Origin: Hyphochytrium catenoides
Taxonomy: Eukaryota; Sar; Hyphochytriomycetes; Hyphochytriales; Hyphochytriaceae
Assembly: GCA_900088475.1 (NCBI GenBank)
Contig: FLMG01004480.1
Location: forward strand, 1 to 45,395
Direction: 5' to 3'
Length of the DNA: 45,395 bases
Of this stretch, positions 25,162 through 37,795 are shown one piece after another. Every line of letters starts with the position of its first letter. Positions within the stretch are counted from its first letter, which is position 1. Under the pieces are notes generated by a model. That model did no database searches. It saw only the letters and a program-made list of their open reading frames with translations, and had not been told where the DNA came from. A program made the translations under genes and the position numbers.

Positions 25162-26427
25162 CTTTGTTATATTGGGAGTTCAGAGAGACCTTCCACAGCG
25201 ACAAAAACCTTGCAGACAGAGGAATAAATAAGCTCCAAGCCTCAGTTCTATGACAGCAGCCTCTCCCGGAGATCTTCTATGGAGACCCAAGGAACCCAAG
25301 GCCAGAGTCAGAGAGACAGAGATATCTCTAGGGACCGTGAGTCAGATGACTTGCAGTCCGTCCCTTCTCAAAAGAATCTTCTTGGCGAATAAGGTTCGCG
25401 ATAAAGCTCATCATCTGCCGCAGGATCGCCCACAAAGAAAGAAGAGATTGAGAGATTTCTGGCTTGACTCTGTCATTCACGGGATGGTTGAGGACAATCG
25501 AGACAGAGTGAGGATGAGCAATAGGAAGAGCGCGACAAAATGGCGAGAGAAAGACGGCCGAGGGGACCACGTGTGAAAGACAGAGCACAGAGAGAGGACG
25601 CCACAAACTCCACAAGTCCAAAAGAATCCCCCTATACCAGAAGAGTACCTGGGTAGCCAACGGTCACACTAGAGCCGCTTCTCATGGGTTTTCTAGCTGC
25701 AGGAAGGCACTTGTGGTGGGGTAGGTGAAGGCCACCCCCAAGCATGGGAGGGAACACAGAGAAAATGAAGTGTTGATAATCAACACTTTAACTCTGAGTG
25801 ATTACCGATACTACGGTAAACCTGATCCTACATTATCCTCTAGTCTGGACGGTTAAACGGTTCAAGCACATCCAGTAACCAAAGTACTCTGGATACGTGA
25901 TTAATCAATAGTTCTTACATGCCAGTGTAAGGAGGCAACAGGCAAAAGGAAGATCAAAGTAAAGATTAACTATGAAGCTGATTTATTCCCTCTTCACATT
26001 GACCTAAAACTGAAGATGCACTGCAAATGTTGACCTGTGAGCTGTGCCGTTTCGTTTCACCCGCGTCAATCATTGCTCGGGATGGCGACGGAGCCCACGC
26101 AGGCACCCACAGAAGCGCGGCGGAAGGCACTTCGAGGGACCAAGGGCAGCTGGTCAAGGCTCTCAAGCTATAAGCTGGACGCTGAGGTATAAGGAGTCTC
26201 CAAAAGCAGCGGCCTCATTAGGCAGGGCTCGATTGATGCGATCACTTGGCGGCACTACCGTCTCTACCCTTGATCTATTGGCCAGCATAGCTTTCCGGGA
26301 AGCCGCAGGACTTCTGATCACTGATGAGAGTTATAGGCCAGCCTTTTCAAGGTTGGCTTCATCCCGCAGAACAATGAGCTTAGAACTTCATTCACAAGCG
26401 TCTTTGCAATAGCCCCAACCTCTCCGC
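25162..26427. other. Divergent spacer between SKP1 and the GPCR-PIP kinase gene
   Basis: The 1.27-kb spacer should hold both promoters. It has open frames of about 110-120 codons at 25250-25576 (+), 25328-25660 (-) and 26044-26412 (+), but none resembles a protein I know, they overlap on opposite strands, and they look fortuitous. A perfect short palindrome lies at 25768-25788. Confidence 0.6.
25768..25788. promoter_or_regulatory. Perfect palindrome in a divergent promoter
   Basis: AAGTGTTGAT and its exact reverse complement ATCAACACTT flank one central A, giving a 21-bp palindrome about 610 bp upstream of SKP1 and 640 bp upstream of the receptor kinase. The shape fits a site for a dimeric transcription factor, or a small inverted repeat left by a mobile element. 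Function is inference. Confidence 0.3.
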
Positions 26428-29400
26428 ATGGAAGGCCGGAATCGCAAGGCTGGAGGCAATCTGCCTCAGAGCCCGCCGAATATTGAGGTTGTCATGCGGC
26501 TTCCCGCAGTCTTTCATTCACCTTCCGGCTCTCTGGGCCGTACCATGATAGCCATCCGGACTCCACCACGGGCTCTAGATGAGCCATCAGCCATGAGTGA
26601 CGCTGGGGAGTCCCAAGCTAGCAGCACCATCGGCATCGACATCAATCAACCACACAATGTAGGGTTAAGCACCCAAGAGAGAAGAGCGGAGGGTAATCGT
26701 GCCCCATCTAAGCGCCGGCTGCGAAAGATAGTAATGCAGATAGTTGGACTCATCTGGGCGTCGATCTGCCTCATTACCGGCTTCTCGACCTCCTACTTCA
26801 ATGAGCGAGTGGATGGAACCATTGTTTGGGGTGTTCTTCTGACTCTTACAAGCAGCGGGGTGGTGCTGTGCAGCTACATCTTCCAGCCTCGCTCACGACG
26901 GCATCCCAATCAGCTGGTAATGTACCACAACCTGTGTGCTCTCATCTTTGCCATCAAGATCTTAGTGGTGGTGCTGAGCCAGTGCGCCGGTTCAACCTGC
27001 TCCCCTTTGGGTTCGGTAAGCGCAAACCTAGAATGGCTTTTCAACACTTACGCCTTACCAACGATCTTGCCTTTTCGTTGTTCTCTATGAGTTCTTCTGT
27101 ATGAATATGGAGATCTCTTCCCCTATTCTAGACCATGTTAGCCCCTCGTCTCATTAATGTCACCCTCGCGTCTTTCTTTGGATGTAGTCCTCATGCGTCA
27201 CGAACATAACGATTGAAATGTTCCTTCTGGTGGCTGGCGAGACGTGGTACTTAGCGGCCGTGATCGACCTATACGTTTCTCTTACAAATCCGTTCGCGAA
27301 TTGGGCCGCCTGTAGCAAGCTCTATCACTGCTTTGTATGGACGGCCTCCATCCTCATCTCGTCCCTTGTCTTCGTCACGGTCAAGAGGGAGGAAAACGTG
27401 GGCCCTTGTGATGTTATTCACGTGCTATTCTCCTCAGAAAAAGACGAAGTCAGAAAGGAAGAGCTAGGCAAGGCTCCGTTGGGGGAGGAGCCGATTGTCA
27501 GTTCGTTTCACAGCAATGAGGCAGCTTTCTGGACGATTTTCATGGCGATGATAGGGTTTGTTGTTCTCTTCTCCTCCTTTATCCTCGCACTTGCCTGGTA
27601 TCGCACCAGAGGGGGACTGTCGTCTGTCTCTAAAGTGCGAAAGCAGAGCTTGAGCCACGCTTTGTACAATGTGCTCATTACCCAGATCTTCTGGTTAGGG
27701 TTCTTTATCGCCTCCATGGTATACCTAGCGGAGGACCAAGAGAGAGCGAACATCTTCTTCTATCAGGTCTTCTCCTTCTTTTTAGCTGGTAGGGGCTTTC
27801 TCTCCTATTCTGCGTGGTGGTATGCCAATGACCCCATCGACTGGACCTGCTCTTTAGCGCGTTTGAAGAAGGCTCAGGCTGATTATACGCCACAGGTGAG
27901 AACGTCACTCCTGGGCTTAGCATAAGTGTCGGCTTGCTTTCCTCTAGTGGTCGGAGCCCTAGATAAACGTTTGAACTTCTTTGTGCTATCTTGTACGTTC
28001 ATTTACTTCGCACCTCTTCCTGCTTCCTTTAAATCTTCTGTGGCCCTTGTCTTCCACTAAGGTATTGCCCTCTTTTGCCAACTTACGCCACCCTGACAGA
28101 TCAACGGCCCCCTGAGAAAGGAAGTAATTTTCTTCACCCTCACTGGAGTCAAGAACGCCCTACTTAGCTCAGTTGAACTGGAATCTAGCATCACAGTCAA
28201 CGAGCTCTTCATCTCTCCCCCAGATCAGCCATGGAACGACGTCTCCTTGTGCAGCACTCCACCAGGGAATCGCCCCTGTGCCCCCACAGACTACGTGGAC
28301 TCTGCCCCCTTTTCGCCACTCGCTAGGAAGCTCAGCGACAAGTTGGCAAACTCCGAGAAGCGGTTTTTAGATTTCTCTCCTTCCGAGTTCAGGAGAGTAC
28401 GGACTGCTTTTTCAGTTGATGATGAGAGCTATCTTCACTCTCTGTCGCGGACGAAGAAGGCGCGCTTGAGCGAAGGAGCGAGTGGAGCGTTTATGTTCTA
28501 TAGCGCTGATGGTCGCTTGATTGTGAAGAGCTGTAGCAGGGAAGAGAGAGACCATCTTCACAATACAGCGAGGGACTATGCTCAATTTGTAGAGCAGAAC
28601 CCTCACACATTCATCACGCGGTACTACGGCTGCCACTCTATCTTTCTCTACTCGCAGTGCTTTAGCTTCTTAGTCATGGCCAATATTTTTGCTATACCTA
28701 AGGTAAGCCAAGCGTCTCGCTGATTCCTCAGCCAATATGCTGTTATCGTCGCCTATACACAGAGGTGTCTAACACTTCTACCCTTTCCCTGCTTTTCTTC
28801 TCACCAGACTATCCATGCACGGTATGACGTTAAAGGCTCCTGGGTGAACAGAAGGGCCACGATGCCCAGGGAAGGCATGGTGGTTACCTGCCGCAGTTGT
28901 AACGTGAGGTACCGGTATTCAGGACCCAGATCAAGAGAGAGAAAGTCCTCTGCTATGGCAGACTCAGGACGGGACGGAGCAGGGGGAGGCTTCTTTTCCC
29001 CGGACGGAAGGAGAAGTGAAGGTCTCTGTCCTTCTCTCTATCCAGGCGTTCCGGACTGCATCAATCCTCGAGGGCACGACCCTGACATCGTTCTCAAGGA
29101 CGAAGATTTCTTCAATCGCACTCCTTTACACATGGACTCTACCTCTCGGCAAGTTCTCTTGGAGCAACTCACGGTTGATGTCGAGTTTCTCTCGGCGCAT
29201 GGGGCGATGGACTACTCTCTCCTCATAGGAGTGCATAATGAGGACTATGTCGGTACTGGAGAGACCTTCCTTAGCGCTGTAGCAGACCCTACTTCTTCCT
29301 TTTCTTCTTCTACTTTCCATCGTCCTGCTTCCTCTGCCTCCCTCCCTTCAGCACCTCGAGAGAGGGCATTTACCCAGACAGAGTTGTGGGGAACAGGCCC

Positions 29401-29773
29401 TGAGTACTATTGCTTAGGAATTATAGATGTCTTGCAAACCTGGAACACCAGGAAGAGAGCGGAGAACTGTCTTAAGGCGTACTTGTGCTGTAAGGAACAG
29501 GAGGGAATCTCCGCCATCAATCCCCACGCCTACGCCCGCCGCTTCAAAAACTTTATTAGGCAGATTATCCTAAGAGAAAATCACAGCGGGAATCCGCTCA
29601 GTGAGTTCACGTCTGCCAGTGACTTTGGAAAAAGGAGTAGGAGGGTCTCGCTAAAGATGGGAGAGGAACAGAAAGTGCGAGAGAAAGAGGAAGGAATCAG
29701 GGACGTTGAGGTGGTGGGCAGCCCTCAAATGGCTACTGCTGGGGCTTATCTTCTCCATTCCACGGAGATCTGA
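26428..29773 (+). CDS. GPCR fused to phosphatidylinositol phosphate kinase
   Basis: Four exons (26428-27015, 27188-27895, 28100-28702, 28808-29773) give 954 residues, all junctions phase 0. An in-frame TAG six codons upstream supports the start; Met23, Met40 or Met56 are alternatives. Residues about 101-410 carry hydrophobic helices of a 7TM receptor, including GETWYLAAVIDLYVSLTNPF and the last helix VFSFFLAGRGFLSYSAWWYA; a further hydrophobic segment at 101-124 makes eight. Residues about 505-885 are a PIP kinase: GASGAF (558-563), Lys575, MANIF (624-628), DVKGS (640-644), DEDF (731-734), MDYSLLIGVH (767-776), IIDVLQTW (838-845) and INPHAYARRFKNFI. Such fusions are known in oomycetes and as RpkA in Dictyostelium, and presumably couple a ligand to PIP2 synthesis at membranes. 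Ligand unknown. Confidence 0.95.
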
Positions 29774-29951
29774 GAAAGCCCCAGAGCCACGGGTTCCCGC
29801 TTCCGCTCCCTTTCTCTCAAACCTCCCACACAATTAAATCTGGCTATTTATTATCTGTCAATATACCTAAGAATAATATAACGCTAGTCGGTGCCTTACC
29901 ACGAAGGTAGGTACCTGAAAAAGTATTAGCAGTCTTCAGTCTTCAGTTTTA
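29774..29951. terminator. Overlapping convergent 3' ends with polyadenylation-like signals
   Basis: Only 178 bp separate the stop codons of the receptor kinase (+) and the beta-galactosidase (-). ATTAAA at 29833-29838 on + and AATAAA at 29852-29847 on - could serve the two genes, so their 3' untranslated regions probably overlap. This is read from motifs alone. Confidence 0.4.
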
Positions 29952-32900
29952 CTATTCTATGGCGATGGCGCTAGTGCCTAGCTGGGCACTAGGATAGTCA
30001 AATACGGGACTGGCGGAGAAAGAGAGCCTTGGCTCTGAGGGAACCTGCTCCAACTCCAGAAACAGGAAGAGGTTCTCTCCTTGCCTGAGGAGGTACTTTG
30101 GAACATACAGAGTTTGCTGTGTCCTCATCTTTACCCAGTATCTGTTTATGTGCATCAGCATCAGTCGAATCGTATTGAAATACCCGGTTAGAATATAAAA
30201 TGGAGGGTACAAGGGAGAGAGGAAACTGTCAGAGGACTATGGCGTAGGACTCAAAGCTCTTCCTAACCTGCCGATATGGACTCCGTTGACCCAGATGTGC
30301 CCTCTGCTGAAGTTATAAGGGTGGATGTAAGTGTCCTTTAGGTCCTGGTCATCCTTAATATGGAGCTTTGCCTGCAAGAACCATGGCTCATTCCCTGCAA
30401 AGACCTTGACGGGAGAGAGTGGAAGACCGGAGATCTGGGAGGGAGAGAGAGGCAGAGTGAAGGTTTTCCAGTCTCCGCGATGAGCTTCGCCGTCGACCAA
30501 AAGCTCTCCCTCTATGCCTTTCGGGTCCCAAAGAGCCCACCCGAAACACATCCTTCCTAAGTTCTCCACCAAGATCTGAAGCTCTTCTTCACTTTCTGGA
30601 ACCGGTTGTACTGTGGAAGGGTAAATATCAGAGTTTATACCGCCACACGTTCGATGGCAAAACAGCAAAAAGTCCGTCAATTAGTGGAAGGTCGAAGCTG
30701 TTGAGAGACAACTAAAGTCCACACGTAAGAAAATCTAATGAGGGTCATGGCAAAGCATTACAAAAGAGCCATGAAGACAAAGAGTGAAGGAGAGAGATAA
30801 ATTACGACTGATAGTTCTGTTGGCTGCTTCGGGATCGCCTCGATAGATCTCTCCAGCTTTCTTTCGTCCTACGTAGAACATTCCGTGATCGCGCGGTGGG
30901 CTTCTCAGCGAAAGCGTCAAGGCTTTCGATCCTCTCTTTCCCGCCGTAAGAGCCGTGCGATAGAGTATTAGCCCTAGGTTTGGTCAACAAGAAGGGATAG
31001 GAGCTTATAAGTGTAGATGTAAAGGAGACGGCACAGAGAGCCAAAGCACGCAGAAGGTGATGCCTAGAGGGACGGCTACCAGGATCTTCTTACCATATCC
31101 CTGATCATGCTTCTCCATGTACTCCATCCCATCACTATCAATTACTCTTTCAGCCAGCGTATCCAATGCATCGAAGAGCTTCACGCCTTCAGTCATCTTT
31201 CGTTCCTCATAGGCGACCGAGGTAGGAAGGGGAGGCTCCTCTCTCTCTTCTGCGCCGTGTCTCCGCAGCAACTCTTGCATAGCAAGAAACTTGTCGGTCC
31301 CTTCAATGCCTCTATTATGCCCACCACCTTCAGCGATGGGACAGTTATAATCGTAGGATGTTATGACGGGCTGATAGATTCCGTTAAGCCCTCGATTTGC
31401 TCCATCCCAGAACCCAAAGTTGGCTACACGGGAGGGAGAAGCAGTATTCAGCAGGGTGAGCTGTCGCGTTCGTCATTTCTCACGGTGTCAGAGTGCCTCA
31501 TTTCTCTCACAGTCTCCCACCAAACTTTATGCCAAACGCAGGTTTGAACTTTCTGCTCTTTGCCCCATCCCGACATATTCTTCTTCCCATGTAAGGGTAG
31601 CTACCACCATGCCAGCTTAGAGAGCTCCTAGAATCTTACTTCCACCGTGAGCCATATAGAGGCTGAAGCTCGCGCCGGCACTTAGCATTCCATCCAGAGT
31701 GTGTACCAGTGCGAAAGTACTTAGCAGCGCCATTTTCTCTCCCCAGTGAGACAGCCAACCTGTTAGAGACGTCGCTTTAGACTTGGCGCACTTTTGTTTC
31801 TTGGTCCCTCTTTTGATCAAGGTACTCTCCCTACTTTTCCATGGTATCTATCTGTTATAATGTTTCTGCTTGCTAACCTGAATAGTACTCAGTGCACATG
31901 GCCGGACTTTTTCCCTTCGGATTGACTTCCTTTTGGGTCTTAAAGGCTGCGGCCCAGTCCGATCCGGGCCCAAAGTCACTCAGTGCTAGAACTTTCTCAG
32001 GAAGGGTGCCCCTGTCAATGAAGTCTATGGATAAGAGAGGGGCAGTCAGAAAAGCGGACGCGTTAAGGTGTAGAAAGAGGTACGAAATGCTGACGAAGAG
32101 TAAAGTGTTAGAGAGGAGCACTGTTAGAAAGGAGTTACCATATACTCGGAGGACGAGGAAGGTACAATATAAAGAAGTAAGCCACACCTCTTGGGAAGCC
32201 ATCCGTGGTGAAGATGATCACATCATGCCCCAAGTGATGTTGGAGTTTGGTCAGAAGAAACTCTAAATACTGGGTAGGATTAGCACGAACGCGGTCAGCT
32301 AAAAGAAGAGAGCGACTGCCGATGGAGCTGGAGCTAAAAGGAGAGGCAAGAGCTGCTACAAGGAAAGAAGAAGCGAGGATTCCCGTCTTTCTAACGTCTC
32401 CATGTCTCACTTTATACTCTTTCTTACCCAACGCTCTTCCTCTTTGGAACACGCTCACCACTCACCTTCCTGTCATCTTCCTTCTCCTTAGCATTGCCAT
32501 AAGAGCCATACTCGTTTTCCAGCTGCACCATAAGGATGGGACCCCCATTCGAGTAGAGGTGATCCTGCAGCCGAGGCAGGAGCTCATCGAACCATCGGCC
32601 CACTAACGGGATATAGGTCGGGTCCCAGGTGCGTAAGCGGAAAGGCTTCGGACGACTAAGCAACCACCATGGCAGACCGCCAAAGTCCCATTCTGCGTCA
32701 ATGTAAGGACCAGGACGGACAATGGCTGTTGACAGAGCATCAAAAGCACAAAGGAAAGTGGGAAATTATCAAGGAGATGATGGGAACGAGCAAAGACTCT
32801 TCTTACTACTCACATTTTGTTCTTCCCTCCTCATCCCTCACTCGGTAGCTCGCTCTCCCTCTTTCTCCTTTTCTCTCTAGTTGCAGGTTCCCTTTTTGCG

Positions 32901-33607
32901 TCTCTACGGATCTCTCTACATCTGTCTCTTTTGCCCTGTCTGCCTGTCAGCTGTCTCATTCTCTCTCTATCTCATTTGCCTCTCGTCTCGTTCTTTCTGG
33001 TCTATTCCAATCCTCTACCGCTCGTGCCACTACTGAGTCCATAAAGTACTCCCACTCTTGCCAGCATATTGGCGCGCACACCCACCATACATGCCCAGCC
33101 GCTGTATCAGGGCCATAAATTGGAAGACATTCTTGCTCCCCTCAAAGTCATAAGCTCCCTGCGCACAAGTCGAGTCAGAATTGGAAGAGAGAGAGAAGAG
33201 TCATACCTCCTTCCATTTTGTTGGACGCGCAACTAACTCACCTCCTTTTCCTCATGCAGGTTCCACGGGATGTAGAAGGTGACGCAGTTCAGCCCCATCG
33301 CCCGCATGCGCAGTAGGCGGTCCTCCCAGTAGTTGGGATGGACTCGCTGGTAGTGGATGCTTCCTGAGAAGATGCGGAACTCCTGCCCGTCCTTCAGGAA
33401 TCTGTCATTGGCAATTGTAAAGGACCTTTTACTGCTATTTCCGATGATATTCAGCAGCGCTGGCCGTGGTGCTTCTCCCAGCACTTCTACTCTAAAGTTC
33501 ATAGCCGCTATCCCTAGGAGAAAGCCTCCTAACACAAGTGTCAGCAAGAAGTAGTATCGGCACACTCTGTCTTTCCGAAAACTCCGAGGTGCTGCATTCT
33601 GATCCAT
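29952..33607 (-). CDS. Membrane-anchored GH35 beta-galactosidase
   Basis: Ten exons give 692 residues: 33607-33242, 33158-33086, 32725-32466, 32269-32188, 32024-31878, 31759-31640, 31423-31094, 30973-30806, 30610-30268, 30141-29952. Phases all match. A hydrophobic segment at about residues 19-36 after a basic N-terminus predicts a signal anchor, so the enzyme should face the secretory lumen, lysosome or cell exterior. GH35 enzymes remove terminal beta-galactose. Signatures: [48 protein letters not shown], the acid/base Glu218 in [10 protein letters not shown], the nucleophile Glu306 in [25 protein letters not shown] and [13 protein letters not shown], then beta domains starting at GYGLILYRT and ending with [16 protein letters not shown] has Asp where many homologues have Cys. 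Length is typical of the family. Confidence 0.95.
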
Positions 33608-34587
33608 CTCAGTAGCGGCTAGACGTGACGTAGGCTATGAGACTATCCTTTTTCTTCACCAGACGTTCCTGCTGATCTCCACGAAGCACGAAGGACTCAA
33701 GGACGGAAAGCCTTTCTTGCTGCTACGTCCACCTTCATGACCCTGGAGTCCTACCCTTCCACACAACTCTGCAATCCTCTCAAGTTAGCCTCGAGCTGTC
33801 CCAAGGATCCTTGGGCAAAGTGCAAATGAAGATCATCGCGTCCTGGAGGCGATGGCAGGGAAGATGAAGATCCGTCCGCAGATCTTTTGGCCTTTCGCGG
33901 CGAAGGTTGAAGTTTCTTATCCCAACCGCACTATTCGATGCCAGGACCCACCCATCCCCTTTGTAATTTTCAAAAGCTTCTAAAGGTTCTTCATTCACTG
34001 TTTCTTTCACCCCTCATACTTGAGGAACCCATGGTAGCCTCAGGGAAGTGAAACCTTGATCTCGGGTAAGTAAGTTTCCGCAAGTAATTGTACACTCCGT
34101 TCTGACCCGACAAACCGCTGCCTAACAACAACATCATAGCTGGCGGCGACAAGGAAGAAGAAACTCTTCACACTTGAGAAGATTCGGATCTCTAACACAG
34201 ATCTCCAGCAGAGATGATTGCCAATAAATGAAGATCGGCCATCGGCCATCGGCCACTCTGGATCTTCTCCAGCTGCACCACAAGCTTGGAGGTTATAGCT
34301 GCATTTGATGAGAGCAAGGGCGCTCGGTCAACTAATCATTCGTCCCTAGACCCCAGACGGATGAGGATTCGAGGCATGGGTTGCCTGAAGATGGGTTCAA
34401 GATTGTGAGGTCCATTGACCAGAGTGCTTAGTCATGATATAGAAACAGGAACTAAACCGAACGTGTTTGCCCATGTCCTCTCTGACCCTTTATTGGCCTG
34501 ACTTCTGGCCCCATGTTCTCAACAGTTATCTCGTTAGAACCAAAATAGCTTGATCGTCCTTCTTCATCCCTTCCTACTCAGAGCGCC
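33608..34587. other. Spacer between beta-galactosidase gene and hAT element
   Basis: No recognisable gene. Minus-strand frames at 33780-34010 and 34040-34249 are short and match nothing known to me. A small triplication of CGGCCAT sits at about 34236-34253. The left end of the hAT element must lie somewhere here or just upstream of the frame, but I could not identify terminal inverted repeats. Confidence 0.45.
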
Positions 34588-37320
34588 GTGCAATACAGAC
34601 GCTGCATTTCGCAGTGCCTTGCTCTGTGTGGCTGCTCCCTTACAGCAGCGATGAGTCCCACGCCAAAGAGGCCTAAGACAAGTGGCCACCTCGCGGAGGA
34701 GAAGGAGGATGGTCAAGTTACGCCACAATGCCCAACAATAGCAGCAGCTCGTAAGGACCCAGATGAACTGAGGGCGACGGCGGAGCTCTCAATAATAGCA
34801 AGTGAAGGAGCACAAGACAGTGGTGAGCGATCTTCTTTGATTAACGCTGAGGTTGGACAAACCGAGAAAAACCAGTGGCTAGATGGAAGGACGGAGGTGG
34901 AGAGGCAACGCCGTGGAGGTGTCGGTGGCAACCGCCGCGCTGAAGTTTGGCGGCACTTTTACATAAGTGTCTTGAAGAACCGTCAGACCAAAAGATCAAG
35001 AGCCAAGTGCCGCTTCTGCGGTGAGGAGATGGACGGGAAGGTGGAGGCACTGCATAGACACTGTGAGAGAAACTGCACGGCAATTCCTGAGGACGCGAGG
35101 GAGGCTGTGATTGAATGGCGTGAGAAGAAGCCCTCTCGACTAACCGTTAAGCGCGACACTCAGCACCTCCTCCGTCACGCCTATCGATTACCGGCAGATC
35201 TTTCTCTCCCTCTGTTAGAAGCCCTTTGACCTCTACCGACTCTGGTGAGATACTTAGGGAAGATAGAGGCCAACGATCTCCAGAGATCGCGGCCCAACCT
35301 AGGATCCAAGCTTCCATTGCGTCATTCTTTGATAATAGGTCATTGGAAGCAGACCGGCAAGAACACCTCGATACTCTATTGTTACGGGCATTGGTGGACG
35401 CTGGCATCCCATTATCACTCGCTGAAAACTTCTACTTCCAGAAGTTCTTGGAGGCACTTCGTCCTGCATACTCCTCTCCCTCAACGGAAACCTTACTGAG
35501 TAGAATGTTACCTGAGGAGCACGCACGGATTGAGCGAGACGCCTCTTCGAAGCTTGCCACTGTAAAGGACATCACGATATCTCTGCATGGCAGGGAATCC
35601 TGTCGTGGCGATGTTTTCTACACTTTCCTTGCGTGCCACAGTCAATGGGATGAGCCTTTTATCATAGACATCGTTAGTGTCTCTTCCGAGCGCCACCTAG
35701 CGGAAGAAGTAGTGGAGCAGACATCAAAAGTTATTAGAAGTATGAACCTCAAGACCTCCTCGCTTGCGGCCGTCGTCACAAGCACTGCGTCTCCAGTCAT
35801 GGCAGAGTTCCGCAGACTTCTCTGCGCACAAGGCGCGTATCAACACATGCTTCCGCTTTGATGCTTTCGCCAAGACGTCAATCTCCTACTTAGCAGCTAC
35901 CTCCAGAATAGCCTATTCAAAAGCACAATGTGTGCCAGCTTCAAGCTTCTTAGCTACTTCCAGGCTTCGCCTTTTTGGGCTAGCAAGCTTCAGATATGGG
36001 CCAAAACGAACAACGTCCGACAAGATTTAGAGATCAGCCTTGACGGGCCTTGGTATGCCATTGCCAACTTTTCCTGTCAGTTCGGACCTACGAATCTGGC
36101 TTCCAACTCTGTCTGGAGCTGTCAGAGCAGGACAAGGAGGCGCCTCCACTTCCGGTGGACGTTAGTGCTATAATCTTGGACAGAACACATTTAGCCTACA
36201 ACGATTTCTGTGCGAGGCTTATGAAGCCGATGACTGCGATGACATCGGTGGTAGAGTCTAGCCAAACGACACTGGCTGACTGCCTTGTATACTTCTTGCG
36301 GCTGCACAAGGCTAGCCTTGCCCTGGCTGCCTCTTATGTAAACCCAACTCTTCTCAACCTCGTCAAACACTCCAGCGTCATTGTGGCGAAGCGCGCTCGG
36401 GAAGTTCTGAAGCAGCCCATTTATGTCATCGCCCTATGCCTCCATCCTTCATACGAAGATTTGGCTCTCTCCAGGTATTATACGGTAGATAGGGTTGCAG
36501 AAGTATTTGTGCACTTTCTGAAGAAGGTGAACATGGCTGCAAGAGAGGCAAGCGATGCACTGCTGGGGTTGAGGGACTATCTGCAGCGGAAGGTCCCTTT
36601 GCGCAGCTCCAGGCGGCATCGTACGCTGGAGGCAGCGTTTATCAGTGGTGGGGGAGGCTCGCTGACCACATTGACTCTCCTACCTTTTTAGCGCTGCAGA
36701 AGATTGCATTCCTTGTGTTCGGCATTGTTCCACAGGTTGCAGATATGGATCGACTCTTATCTGTGCCCGGATATCAGCATAGCAAGTCTCAGCATTGGAT
36801 ATCGCCGCAAACTCTGAAGCGAGTTGCTCAGCTCAAACGACACTACCGAGAGCTCACGAAGTGCACATCAGAGGAACCTGAGGAAGGGATGGCGCAAGTG
36901 GCGGTAGAGCCCCATCAAGGGAAAACCGCTGGCTACCGGATAATTGGCTCCGGGATGCAGACAGACGGAGAAAGAGGGCAGAATGTAGTGGGTGGACGCA
37001 CCATGAAGACTTGCCCCAACTTGATGGATGAGATCGACTCCTTTGAAAGAGAGAAACGAGGAGAAATCGGAGAAGTGGTTCCTCTGAACGGCCTGTCGCC
37101 AGAGAGAGCAGAGGCCTTTCTATGTACGCTCCTATCACAGATGACGACTGCCTATAACGAGGACAAGGCCGCCCAAGAAGTTGAAGAGTTAGCAGAACTA
37201 AGGTCTGGAGAAAGAATCAATGATGGAGGCTTGGACATGAACATGAATATTGAAGATCTATTTTATCTGGACCACCCACAATTATCGCTAGATAGCATAA
37301 GAACAGGTCCTTGGAGGTAG
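34588..37320 (+). pseudogene. Broken hAT-family transposase with BED zinc finger
   Basis: Four consecutive frames form one decayed transposase. A BED-type zinc finger lies at 34945-35076 (Cys141, Cys144, His158, Cys163 in CRFC...HRHCERNC). Then come RIQASIASFFDN and ALVDAGIPLSLAENFYFQKF, typical of the hAT pre-catalytic region, and at the end WWGRLADHIDSP and LLSVPGYQHSKSQHWISPQTL, the C-terminal dimerisation region. Defects: a frameshift near 35220-35228, an in-frame TGA at 35859-35861, frameshifts near 36080 and near 36640, and His (35586-35588) where hAT transposases normally have the first catalytic Asp in an L-D-G-W-like motif. The copy cannot be active in this form. Introns do not explain the breaks, since no donor/acceptor pairs fit. 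Element ends were not found. Confidence 0.85.
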
Positions 37321-37795
37321 CCAGCTTAATTCGATGACTCTCTAGTGCCATCCTAACATAGTCCGTCGCCCTAAGTATTACGTAGCTCAACATTGAGCCT
37401 CTACGATCTTTCTCAGCTCCAACCTACAATAAGTGTTAGACATAACGGGACGCGATCCCTGCCACGATCTCAACCACAGGAGCCAAGGGAAGATGATGAT
37501 TGCGAAGGACAAGAGGTCACAGAACCGATGTCAGGACGAAAGGGTGCGGTTTAACTGGATCTCATTAAAAGTCGAGAGGCCTCTCCGTCTCGACTTCACA
37601 TGGTAGCTCTCTCAACGCTGAAGCAGACAGATGTTCATTGCCAACACTTATGAGGCGGCATAGGGAAGGCAAACTCCTAAGCATCTTGAGGCCTTCGTCT
37701 GTTACAAGGGCAGAACACGAGGCGGGCATTCAACATCCTGTCTTACAGCTCACTTTTTTGCGCCAAGTAATCATGAGAGCAAAACGATGCACAGA
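37321..37795. other. Spacer between hAT relic and small LRR gene
   Basis: No gene is visible. The stretch probably contains the 3' end of the hAT element and the 3' untranslated region of the LRR gene on the minus strand. Confidence 0.5.

Noticed and set aside
25250..25660. Overlapping frames of about 110 codons on both strands upstream of the receptor kinase
   Set aside because: No family resemblance, antisense overlap, and a location in a divergent promoter.
34588..37320. Interpreting the hAT breaks as introns
   Set aside because: No donor and acceptor pairs restore phase, and the intervening bases themselves continue the protein in other frames.
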